This document shows positions 1 through 6,708 of a stretch of DNA of 12,981 nucleotides, one piece after another. The position numbers and the translations under genes are program-made. The notes under the pieces were generated by a model. It was not told the DNA's origin. It made no database searches and saw nothing but the letters and a program-made list of their open reading frames with translations. This DNA is from Endomicrobium sp. Its GTDB lineage: Bacteria > Elusimicrobiota > Endomicrobiia > Endomicrobiales > Endomicrobiaceae. The stretch is taken from assembly GCA_031283985.1 (NCBI GenBank), contig JAITAQ010000057.1, positions 1 through 12,981 of the forward strand. Direction: 5' to 3'. Every line of letters starts with the position of its first letter. The first letter of the stretch is position 1.

Positions 1-236
1 GTTATAAGTTTTCTTATATAAGGAGTCACAGAATGATAGGGAACACCACACATCGGCGTGCCAGCTCTATTGGTCAACACAACATCCAAAACAGGAGCAG
101 CCTGTACAGCGTCTTCACCAAATATTTCATAAAAATCGCCAAGCCTGAAAAACAAAATCACACCAGGATATTTATTTTTAATACTGTAATACTGTCTCAT
201 TAACGGCGTCAAGTTTTCGGAGGATGTTTTTCTCAT
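1..236 (-). CDS. mutS: DNA mismatch repair protein MutS, N-terminal part (runs off the window)
   Basis: Seen: an uninterrupted 78-codon minus-strand frame from an ATG at 236-234 to the left edge. The translation carries the MutS N-terminal mismatch-recognition domain: [11 protein letters not shown] (residues 10-20), then [17 protein letters not shown] (27-43), then MCGVPYHSV (62-70). F35 and E37 form the Phe-x-Glu wedge that family members insert at the mispaired base. Known role: MutS dimers recognise mismatches and small loops and recruit MutL; the ATPase domain would lie outside the window. No strong Shine-Dalgarno precedes the ATG, but no in-frame alternative start lies between it and the nearest upstream stop, and the length before the first conserved motif fits the family. 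It lies downstream of miaB and a dead lytic transglycosylase on the same strand. Whether the rest is intact cannot be seen, which matters here because decayed genes are frequent. Confidence 0.93.
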   Translation of the reverse strand, partial: MRKTSSENLTPLMRQYYSIKNKYPGVILFFRLGDFYEIFGEDAVQAAPVLDVVLTNRAGTPMCGVPYHSVTPYIRKLI

Positions 237-258
237 TGAGATTAACCTAGAGTTTTAT

Positions 259-464
259 TTAAGATATGAATTTACGAATTTTATAAATAAACATTATAGA
301 TTTTACATAGTTTTTTGTTTCGTTAAAAGGTATCTTTATTACGTTTATAGCTAAGTCTGGAACTTTTCTACACCATACGTCAACTTTGACGATCACAGCA
401 CATTATATATTGCCAAAGTCACTATTAGATTATTATGCTCCCAAACATTCTTTATATTCAACAT
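259..464 (-). pseudogene. Degraded lytic murein transglycosylase (Slt-type) C-terminal remnant
   Basis: Seen: no single frame is open, but two adjacent minus-strand frames together spell the end of the Slt catalytic domain. From the ATG at 464-462, one frame gives NNLIVTLAIYNVL and then a stop. This resembles the family's F-x-GN-x-x-LALAAYNAGPG segment. After a frame change near 396-400, the second frame gives VDVWCRKVPD and then IPFNETKNYVKSIM before the stop at 259-261. It matches the conserved IPF-x-ETRNYVKRVL signature that ends these enzymes. Known role: lytic transglycosylases cleave the MurNAc-GlcNAc bond of peptidoglycan in the periplasm. The catalytic Glu region and everything N-terminal are missing, so the gene is dead and mostly deleted. 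It lies between miaB and mutS on the same strand. The family call rests on two signature motifs in the correct order and spacing. Confidence 0.72.
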
Positions 465-522
465 TTACCAGAAAAAAAATACCACTATACAAGAATCAGC
501 GCAGCCCAAATTATAAACTTGT

Positions 523-1785
523 TCATATAATATTGCCAAATAAAGAATTTATTTTAGCTTCTTTTATAGTGACATTTAAGTGTCTGCCTAAATCTTTTTC
601 GTTGCTGCATTTTACAAAAACCTTGCGTCCACCTCTTGTTCTTGCTTCTATAATACCGTTTTCTATTTTTTCGGCTAAAACCTGTTGAGTGCTTCCAACC
701 ATTGAAGCAGCTATTTCAACAGAAATTTTATTAGATTCTTCAAGTATAAGCCTATGTCGTCTCTTCTTTTCTTCCAAAGAAACACTGTCAGGCATATTTG
801 CGGCTTTTGTATTGGGACGAGGAGAATATCTAAAAACATATAATCCACCAAATCTTATTTCCTTAACGGCTTTAAAAGTTTCTTCAAAATCTTCTTTTGT
901 TTCTCCTGGAAAACCCACTATGATATCGGTTGTTATGCTTATGTCGGGTATTGCCATTCTTAATTTTTTGACCAAATCAATGTAATGCCCATAACTATAT
1001 TTTCTGTTCATAGCCTTAAGAATCTTATTTGAAGCAGACTGCATCGGCAAATGAATATGAGAACAAACTTTAGACTCTGTTGCCATCATTCCTATAAGTT
1101 CGTCGCTTAAGTCTTTTGGATGGTTAGTCATAAACCTTATACGCTCAAGATCGTTGATAGTCGCAATATTTTTTATCAGTGAAATAAAATTAAAGTCTTT
1201 GTATCTATAAGAATTTACGTTCTGACCTAAAAGCATTATTTCCTTAGCGCCTTTTTTTACTAACAAAGAACTTTCTTCTAGTATATCTAAATCATTAAGG
1301 CTTATTTCTCTGCCTCTAACAAACGGCACAACACAATAAGAGCAGTAATTATCGCAACCCCGCATAATTGTCACATATCTTATAATATTTGGAAAATCTT
1401 CAATTTTATTAAAAGAATAATTATAATTATACAAATTGCACAAATCTGCAATTTTAAAAACTGCATTATCTATATCCTTACTTACTATTATCAAATCAAC
1501 GCTTTTAAAACGTCGTTTAATTTCAAAACCTATTCTTTCTGCCATGCAGCCCATAACAATTATCTTAGTGTTTGGGTTGTCTTGTTTAAACTCTTCCGCT
1601 CTTCCTAAAAAAGAAAACGCTTTCTGCTCGGACTGTGCTCTAATAGAACATGTGTTGAGGATTACTATATTCGCTTCCTGCAAAATATTTACTTTTGAGA
1701 CTCCGTAAGTTGAAAGCGCGAGTCCTAATTTATCAGACTCGCACATATTCATCTGACAGCCAATTGTTTCAATAAAATAATTCAA
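523..1785 (-). CDS. miaB: tRNA-2-methylthio-N6-dimethylallyladenosine synthase MiaB (radical SAM methylthiotransferase)
   Basis: MiaB converts i6A37 to ms2i6A37 in tRNAs that read UNN codons, using two Fe-S clusters and S-adenosylmethionine. The 420-residue product shows the whole architecture. An N-terminal UPF0004 domain carries the three auxiliary-cluster cysteines C10 (ETIGCQMN), C46 (NTCSIR) and C80 (MGCMAER). The radical SAM core carries C144, C148 and C151 in GCDNYCSYCVVPFVRGRE. The segments RIRFMTNHP and HLPMQSASNKILKAMNRKYS favour MiaB over RimO or MtaB. A C-terminal TRAM domain covers about residues 357-418. The start is TTG at 1785-1783; an AGGA eight bases upstream supports it, and the first ATG (residue 12) would remove the cluster ligand C10. 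The gene is alone on its strand, 114 bases downstream of exbD, and is followed by the lytic transglycosylase remnant. Confidence 0.96.
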   Translation of the reverse strand: MNYFIETIGCQMNMCESDKLGLALSTYGVSKVNILQEANIVILNTCSIRAQSEQKAFSFLGRAEEFKQDNPNTKIIVMGCMAERIGFEIKRRFKSVDLIIVSKDIDNAVFKIADLCNLYNYNYSFNKIEDFPNIIRYVTIMRGCDNYCSYCVVPFVRGREISLNDLDILEESSLLVKKGAKEIMLLGQNVNSYRYKDFNFISLIKNIATINDLERIRFMTNHPKDLSDELIGMMATESKVCSHIHLPMQSASNKILKAMNRKYSYGHYIDLVKKLRMAIPDISITTDIIVGFPGETKEDFEETFKAVKEIRFGGLYVFRYSPRPNTKAANMPDSVSLEEKKRRHRLILEESNKISVEIAASMVGSTQQVLAEKIENGIIEARTRGGRKVFVKCSNEKDLGRHLNVTIKEAKINSLFGNII

Positions 1786-1899
1786 AAATTTATCCTAAAC
1801 CCCATGATTACGGTTATTATAATTATACAAAATTGCAGTAGATTATTTATATTTTTTTAAAGCTATGTCGTGAATAATCTAGTTTGATTTGCAAATAAG

Positions 1900-2304
1900 T
1901 TATCTAGTCTCAACAGCAAGAGCAAATTTTGTTGCCCCAGCTTTTTTTGCTTTATCCATAAACTGCATTACATGATCGTAATCTACTTTTACATCCCCTT
2001 TTACTACAATTGATTTAGTCGGATCTTCTGCAAGTAATTCCTTTATAACTCTTTCTACATCTAATAAGTCTATCACTTTACCATCTATACCTACTCTTCC
2101 ATCTTGCGAGATTAAAGCTTCTATACTTGTTGACGTCTTCCCACTATCTGCTGACTCTGCTTTTGGCAAATTAACTTGTATTTCTGGCTGCATTAATGCA
2201 GGCATTGCTACCATAAAAATAATCAAAAGAACCAAAACAACATCAGTAAATGGAGCTATGTTTATCTCTGATTTTATCGTGCTTTTGTTTGTTTTTGTTT
2301 TCAT
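1900..2304 (-). CDS. exbD: ExbD/TolR-family biopolymer transport protein
   Basis: A 134-residue inner-membrane protein with one N-terminal membrane helix (about residues 17-38) and a periplasmic domain. The motif INIAPFTDVVLVLLIIFMV carries the conserved membrane aspartate (D21), which in ExbD/TolR takes part in proton translocation. QVNLPKA follows the helix, as in the family. The periplasmic part includes TKSIVVKGDVKVDYDHVMQFM, the usual C-terminal fold. Length is typical. Its ATG directly abuts the TAG stop of exbB, so the two are translationally coupled. With ExbB it forms the proton-driven motor that energises a TonB- or TolA-type transducer. The transducer gene upstream in the same operon is a pseudogene, so the current partner is unknown. 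The ExbD and TolR labels cannot be separated by sequence alone; the tonB remnant favours ExbD. Confidence 0.92.
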   Translation of the reverse strand: MKTKTNKSTIKSEINIAPFTDVVLVLLIIFMVAMPALMQPEIQVNLPKAESADSGKTSTSIEALISQDGRVGIDGKVIDLLDVERVIKELLAEDPTKSIVVKGDVKVDYDHVMQFMDKAKKAGATKFALAVETR

Positions 2305-2946
2305 CTATTTCTTTCCCTTATGTAAATAATTTAAATTAAACTTATTTTCTATTGCGGATGAGCAATACTCCATACCAACTATAAATTTATCTATTTTCTT
2401 TACAAAAAAGTTGTACGATGCTGACGCAGGTATCGCAACAAACAATCCTGTCGCTGTTGCGATTAAAGCTTCTGAAACACCTCCTATAACAACGGTAATT
2501 CCTCCTGCTCCTATAACAGACATATTATGAAACGCCGATATAATACCCAATACTGTTCCAAACAGCCCTATATACACCGCTATATTTCCCACTGTTCCCA
2601 ATATTGTTATATATTTCTCTAATTTCACAGTTTGAATCATTATTTCTCTGTCCATAAATTCATCAAAATTTTCACCGGATTTAAAAGCAATTATTCCAGC
2701 CTTTGAAACAACTGCCATCGGTGTATTGACAGAGTCACAATATTCTATAGCTTTTTCCAAACTATCGTTTTTTATCTTTTCAAAAAGAACAAGTATAAAG
2801 TCTGACATCTTAACTTTAGATTTTTGCCAGAATTCAACAAATTTATAACAAATTACGGTAAAAGACGATATTGATAGTCCTAGTAGAACATATAGGACCC
2901 AGCCTCCCATATTTAATATTTCAATTAAACTTTTTCCTTCAAACAT
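2305..2946 (-). CDS. exbB: ExbB/TolQ/MotA-family proton channel protein
   Basis: A 213-residue inner-membrane protein with three predicted helices, at about residues 13-34, 116-138 and 155-181. Family motifs are present: LGTVGNIAVYIGLFGTVLGI in helix 2, and GGVSEALIATATGLFVAIPA in helix 3 with the conserved Glu (E159) and Thr residues lining the ion pathway. Known role: a pentamer surrounding ExbD helices that converts proton motive force into motion of a TonB/TolA-type protein. I chose the ATG at 2946-2944 rather than an ATG nine codons upstream. An AAGGAG lies eight bases before it, and the stop codon of the tonB remnant (2950-2948) sits one base away, the usual coupling for an operon. exbD follows with no gap. 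The gene appears intact although its upstream operon partners have decayed. Confidence 0.93.
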   Translation of the reverse strand: MFEGKSLIEILNMGGWVLYVLLGLSISSFTVICYKFVEFWQKSKVKMSDFILVLFEKIKNDSLEKAIEYCDSVNTPMAVVSKAGIIAFKSGENFDEFMDREIMIQTVKLEKYITILGTVGNIAVYIGLFGTVLGIISAFHNMSVIGAGGITVVIGGVSEALIATATGLFVAIPASASYNFFVKKIDKFIVGMEYCSSAIENKFNLNYLHKGKK

Positions 2947-2947
2947 T

Positions 2948-3510
2948 TTATATTCTCCTTTTTTGAAATACAAAAATAAACTTTAATGTGTTGCTTATGA
3001 ACCATTCAGGAAGTTTGTCAAATGGTGATCCTGCTTTAATTGTACTTACTCCATTCTCATCAAAACTTGCATCCACTAAAGATTTCTTTATTCTCGCGTT
3101 GGAAACTGACACATCTCTCTATAGTATTCTAAAGAATACTTCAACTCTTAACTTATTCAATTTATCATATTTTCATGCATATGCTATTTTTTTCTGTATG
3201 ATTTTTGCATGCGGAGATTTGTAAATTTTCAGATTGTATAGGTTGTATTGCATCATAATTATCATAGGTAACTTTTATATTACTCTTTTCATCAGAAACA
3301 ATCTTCTTTTTTTGTTTTCAAAATTTGCGTCTTCAGCAATTCCTATTTTATAGTCTCAGTCTCTGGTACAAGGAGTTGGTGAATCAAATGATACTTCTAT
3401 CAACTCAGGCAACTTCTTATTCTCTTTATATAAAACTAAAAAAAATTAGTATATGGATTAACACAGATACTAAAATATATGGAAACACACTTTTCTGTTT
3501 TCTTAGTCAT
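2948..3510 (-). pseudogene. tonB: Degraded TonB-type energy transducer
   Basis: Seen: a TonB-like protein of about 185 codons broken by several frameshifts and stops. After the ATG at 3510-3508, a shifted frame encodes a hydrophobic anchor containing ILVSVLIHILIFFSFI, like the TonB membrane anchor with its conserved Ser/His side. A third frame continues with NKKLPELIEVSFDSPTP, the proline-containing stretch after the anchor. Another frame (about 3190-3300) gives IVSDEKSNIKVTYDNYDAI. The C-terminal domain is one frame from about 3165 to the stop at 2950-2948. It reads KLNKLRVEVFFRIL, then an in-frame TAG at 3121-3119, then SVSNARIKKS and AGSPFDKLPEWF, then TLKFIFVF. This matches the TonB/TolA C-terminal fold (VSNARI-KSSG, PFPPLPE, L-I-F-F). 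Ending one base before exbB supports an ancestral tonB-exbB-exbD operon. Suppression by frameshifting is implausible with this many lesions. Confidence 0.8.
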
Positions 3511-3525
3511 TATTTTTATTCTTAA

Positions 3526-4364
3526 TCATAGCACTATTAACCTAAAAATTTTTAGTTTTCTTATTAAGTACTTATTAACTTTTACTCCTAAATATAACAC
3601 TTGACCTTCTTCCTCTGCCTTTTCTGTCTTTGCTTTTAATTTCTCAGACTCTTTTTTGAGTTTTTCAGCTTCCTTTTTGTCTCTCTCAATTTCTTCTCTT
3701 AACTTTCTAGATTTTTCTGCTCCTCCTTGTTTTTTCTTAAAGTGCGTCTTCTAGCTCTTTTTTTGTCTTTTCAATTCCTATCTTTGCTTGTTCAGCTTCT
3801 GCCTTTTTTTGCCCTTGTTTTCACTACCTATACTTGTGACTTCTGTGATCTATCAACTTCTTTCCTTCATCTCTTGTCCAAGTTCATATTTATTTGCCAA
3901 AAAATATCCTCTCATTTCTCTTAACACTTTCTTTGCTGCTTTTTGCTGCTTCTTGATTATATATGCTCAACAAATCTATCTTTTCTATTATCTTATCCAG
4001 CTCTCCTTTACTTGTTTTTGATATATTATCCTAAGCTATTACTAGAGAAAGTTTTGATTCAAAAAGAAGTTCAGATATTATTGCTGGCAGCAAAGACATA
4101 TTTGTTAAATCCGCATTTGGAGATCTTTTGTGGTGTTTATTTTTTTTGCCATTTTTCTTTATTTCTCTGAAAGTATAGTTCCTGAAGGCTCTATACTTTC
4201 AATATCGCGAAACTTGTCGTATTCGTCAACTGACTATATATTTCTTGCTTATTGTTGCCAAAAACGCTGTACTTTCTAGCAAAAGAATTGTATTCTGCAC
4301 AATATGCAGAATGCATAAGTATTAAAAATATTAAAATTAGAATTTTTAATTCTTTTAATAACAT
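3526..4364 (-). pseudogene. Degraded secreted protein with C-terminal coiled coil, family not recognised
   Basis: Seen: a minus-strand remnant of about 280 codons. The ATG at 4364-4362 begins a clear signal peptide (basic start, ILILIFLIL core, cleavage expected after SAYCA). After about 45 residues the frame shifts to one reading VDEYDKFRDIESIEPSGTIL. It then shifts to one reading SPNADLTNMSLLPAIISELL and, after an in-frame stop, GELDKIIEKIDLLSIYNQ. Another frame gives LREMRGYFLANKYELGQEM. The C-terminal part is strongly helical: KAEAEQAKIGIEKTKKELED, then EEIERDKKEAEKLKKESEKL, ending at TGA 3528-3526. At least five lesions are needed to connect these segments. It ends 15 bases before the tonB remnant start, so it was probably the first gene of a tonB-exbB-exbD operon and acted in the periplasm. 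I cannot name the family; some TonB systems do include a periplasmic coiled-coil protein. Confidence 0.68.
4168..4201. repeat. Perfect 11-bp inverted repeat with 12-base loop
   Basis: TGAAAGTATAG (4168-4178) is exactly reverse-complementary to CTATACTTTCA (4191-4201). It can form a stem-loop on either strand. It lies inside the N-terminal third of the coiled-coil pseudogene, in a segment that still reads as protein (ESIEPSGTILSE). No uridine run follows on either strand, so it does not look like an intrinsic terminator. Confidence 0.6.
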
Positions 4365-4376
4365 TTAATATTTCAG

Positions 4377-4405
4377 ATTATAATAATCTTTCAAGTTTTA
4401 CACAA
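4377..4405 (-). promoter_or_regulatory. Putative minus-strand promoter for the coiled-coil/tonB/exbB/exbD operon
   Basis: On the minus strand, TTGTGT (4405-4400) is followed by a 17-base spacer and a perfect TATAAT (4382-4377). Transcription would begin near 4370, only a few bases before the pseudogene ATG at 4364, so the leader would be very short. The match is by eye in an AT-rich region, where chance matches are common. If real, it could still drive the intact exbB and exbD. Confidence 0.33.
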
Positions 4406-4425
4406 ATTTTATACAATTGTTTATA
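4397..4425 (+). promoter_or_regulatory. Putative plus-strand promoter for lptF-lptG
   Basis: TTTACA (4397-4402), a 17-base spacer and TTTATA (4420-4425) lie 38 bases before the lptF ATG. The -35 box overlaps the -35 box of the proposed divergent promoter, so the two could interfere with each other. lptF has no obvious Shine-Dalgarno just upstream. The call is weak because the region is AT-rich. Confidence 0.3.
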
Positions 4426-4462
4426 TCGGATAATCTTTAAACGAAGTTTTCTCAAATAAAAC

Positions 4463-5593
4463 ATGATAAAAAAATTACATTTTTACATTATTAAAGAGTT
4501 TTTGCATTTTTTTTGTTTCGGAGTTGTTATTTTTTCATTTCTTCTAATATTAAACTTTGTATTTGAACTTATGGATTTCTTGATTGAAAAAGGCGTAGCT
4601 GTTTGGGTAGTTCTCAAGATGTTTAGTTTTTACCTTCCGAACATCTTAACATTATCAATACCTATGGCTGTGCTCTTTGGAACGCTTCTTTCTTATGGAC
4701 GACTGTCATCAGACAACGAAGTTACAGCTATGAAATCTGCCGGACTTAACTACAAAACGCTTACAATGCCAGTAATAATTTTTGTATTGAGCATTTCGGT
4801 TTTTTTGGGATTTTTTAATCATTTTTTCGCGCCGAAATTAAATTCTAATCTAAAAGTTTATTTTGAACAAGCTATAACAAAAGGACATCTTGTTAAATTC
4901 AACGAAAAGTCTATAACAAAGCTCAGCGACTACAGAATATACAGCAATAAAGTTGATAACACTAAAAATACTTTGTTTGGAGTAAGCATATATAAATTTG
5001 AAAATGACTATGATGCAAATAATAAAAAAACTGTATTGCCACAAAATGATAAAGGGGCATGGCGCATAACAGCATCCTCAGCTACTGTAAAAGCTTACAC
5101 CTCAGGTGCGCAACTGACTCTTTACAAAGGATATTGGCAAAAAGTTTCTCCTTCCGATATGACAAATATGACTCACTCAACTTTTAAAACATATTCCCTC
5201 TTTATACCACTGGACAACACTATTAAAAATTGCAATATAGGACCGTCAGAATTATCTTCTCCAAAACTAGTTGAAACAATAAAACAATACAAGAAACAAA
5301 AACTTGACTTTATGCCTTATTTGCGAGATTATTGGATTAGGTGGATATTTGCCGTTACCCCTATTGTCTTTATTATCATTGCTCTACCTATAGGAATCCG
5401 TACTGGCAAAGGCGGCAAAGCTCTTGGCTTTGGTTTAAGTCTAGGTATAGTAATTATTTATTATACATTGTTTGTAATTTCAATCAATTTAGGCGAAAAA
5501 GAATATGTCCCTCTGGGAATAATAATATGGCTGCCTAATTTGGCTATAGGAGGAGCAGGTCTTTATTTATTCAAAAAGATGATAAAAAAATGA
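4463..5593 (+). CDS. lptF: LptF-type LPS export ABC transporter permease (YjgP/YjgQ family)
   Basis: One of two inner-membrane permease subunits of the LptB2FG transporter, which extracts lipopolysaccharide from the inner membrane and passes it to LptC/LptA. The 376-residue product has the expected plan. Three N-terminal helices (about 14-37, 55-79, 98-120) are followed by a periplasmic beta-jellyroll domain (about 125-285) and three C-terminal helices (about 288-308, 316-336, 345-372). Family hallmarks include IPMAVLFGTLLSYGRLSSDN followed by EVTAMKSAG (residues 66-94), the cytoplasmic coupling region that contacts LptB. The C-terminal IALPIGIRTGKGGKALGFG is also typical. It overlaps lptG by four bases (ATGA). 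No lptB or lptA lies in the window. Its presence implies an LPS-bearing outer membrane. Confidence 0.92.
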   Translation: MIKKLHFYIIKEFLHFFCFGVVIFSFLLILNFVFELMDFLIEKGVAVWVVLKMFSFYLPNILTLSIPMAVLFGTLLSYGRLSSDNEVTAMKSAGLNYKTLTMPVIIFVLSISVFLGFFNHFFAPKLNSNLKVYFEQAITKGHLVKFNEKSITKLSDYRIYSNKVDNTKNTLFGVSIYKFENDYDANNKKTVLPQNDKGAWRITASSATVKAYTSGAQLTLYKGYWQKVSPSDMTNMTHSTFKTYSLFIPLDNTIKNCNIGPSELSSPKLVETIKQYKKQKLDFMPYLRDYWIRWIFAVTPIVFIIIALPIGIRTGKGGKALGFGLSLGIVIIYYTLFVISINLGEKEYVPLGIIIWLPNLAIGGAGLYLFKKMIKK

Positions 5594-6672
5594 TAAAAAT
5601 TGTTTACAAATATATTGCCAAAAACTTTATTAAAATCTTTATATTTACATCGCTAGCTTTTTCTGTTGTAGTCATAGTATCGCAACTACTTGGCAAGATA
5701 AATTTTTACATGGAAAACAAAGCGACTTTCGGCATAATAATTGTTCACATACTTACAAACGCTCCAGAATGGCTTGTGCAGGCTTTACCTATGGCTACTC
5801 TTTTGGCTTTACTGTTTTCTCTAGGTAGCCTTGCAAAAAGAAACGAAATTACGGCAATGAAAGTTGCAGGAATAAATATGTGGTGTGTTATCTCGCTTTT
5901 TCTTACAATAGGATTTATTATAGGAATTGCAGATTTTGCCTGCAGAGAATTTATTGTGACTAAAACAACAGTTTACAACAGAAAAGTAGATACTGAAAAA
6001 ATAAAAAAAGAAAAAGCATCACTGCAGACCGATTTTTATAATCAAATAATAGCGTTAGAAAATAATGTAAGATTAACAGTCGGACACATTGACATAAAAA
6101 CAAATACAATGGAAAACATTGTATTTGAAAGATACAATAAAGACTTTGAGTTAAAAAGACTTGTTTTAGCCGAAAAAGCAGTTTGGGAAAATGGATCTTG
6201 GGAGCTTAAAAATGGTGTTGTGAGAGATTCTGAAAGCAACTTTTTGGATGAAGTTCATTTTAAAACGTATCAGCCCAATATAAATGTTACTCCAGAAGAC
6301 ATAGCATTTAAGGATCCTCCATACAATAGCATGAATATGGCTGACTTTAACAAATATATAAATCAGTTAAAAATTTTTGGGCAATCGGCAATAAAAGCAA
6401 GAATTGCATTGAACACAAGATTTGCTTCTGTTTTTTCCAACCTTATAGTTATGATGGTAGGAATACCTTTTGCTCTAGGGTTTGGAAGAAGAATAAACAT
6501 AATATTTAATTTCCTTGCTGCCTTATCTGCAACATTTATGTATTGGGCGACTCAGTCTGTAACAACTTCTTTTGGTAAAAATTTAATACTATCACCTTTT
6601 ATGGCAGCATGGCTGCCAAACTTTATATTTTTGGGTATAGGTGTCCATTTATTGGTCAAAGTGAAAAAGTAG
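5590..6672 (+). CDS. lptG: LptG-type LPS export ABC transporter permease (YjgP/YjgQ family)
   Basis: The second permease of the LPS exporter, 360 residues, with the same topology as its upstream neighbour. N-terminal helices lie at about 13-33, 47-79 and 98-116, and a periplasmic domain at about 120-290. The three C-terminal helices include SNLIVMMVGIPFALGFGRR and FNFLAALSATFMYWATQS. The coupling motif ALPMATLLALLFSLGSLAKR is followed by NEITAMKVAG (residues 65-94). The start codon overlaps the end of lptF, so translation is likely coupled and subunits are made in equal amounts. Assignment of F versus G between the two rests on gene order and general resemblance and could be reversed. The nickel gene set starts 36 bases downstream on the same strand with no terminator between, so read-through is possible. 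Confidence 0.9.
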   Translation: MIKIVYKYIAKNFIKIFIFTSLAFSVVVIVSQLLGKINFYMENKATFGIIIVHILTNAPEWLVQALPMATLLALLFSLGSLAKRNEITAMKVAGINMWCVISLFLTIGFIIGIADFACREFIVTKTTVYNRKVDTEKIKKEKASLQTDFYNQIIALENNVRLTVGHIDIKTNTMENIVFERYNKDFELKRLVLAEKAVWENGSWELKNGVVRDSESNFLDEVHFKTYQPNINVTPEDIAFKDPPYNSMNMADFNKYINQLKIFGQSAIKARIALNTRFASVFSNLIVMMVGIPFALGFGRRINIIFNFLAALSATFMYWATQSVTTSFGKNLILSPFMAAWLPNFIFLGIGVHLLVKVKK

Positions 6673-6708
6673 TTATACTTTATAGTACATCTTACTTTTG
6701 GAGGAGAT

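Noticed and set aside
386..688. Plus-strand 100-codon open frame overlapping the 3' end of miaB
   Set aside because: It is the antisense shadow of miaB and the lytic transglycosylase remnant, with no ribosome site and no family motifs.
1420..1836. Near-identical 20-base AT-rich words (ataattatacaaattgca type) in miaB and upstream of it
   Set aside because: Low complexity and only two copies; most likely chance in AT-rich DNA.
1786..1899. miaB promoter (TGTATAAT on the minus strand)
   Set aside because: A TATAAT-like box is present, but no -35 element at the right spacing was found, and such boxes are common at this base composition.
3727..4170. Several hydrophobic plus-strand open frames (65-77 codons)
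   Set aside because: They are antisense to the lysine/glutamate-rich coiled coil on the minus strand, which reads as Phe/Leu/Ser-rich in reverse. The minus-strand reading has a signal peptide and coiled coil; the plus one has neither start signals nor motifs.
6673..6708. Small inverted repeat (TACT-TTAT-AGTA) before cbiM as a nickel-responsive operator
   Set aside because: Arms are only four bases and do not resemble the NikR operator; the gap is too short for a separate promoter plus operator.
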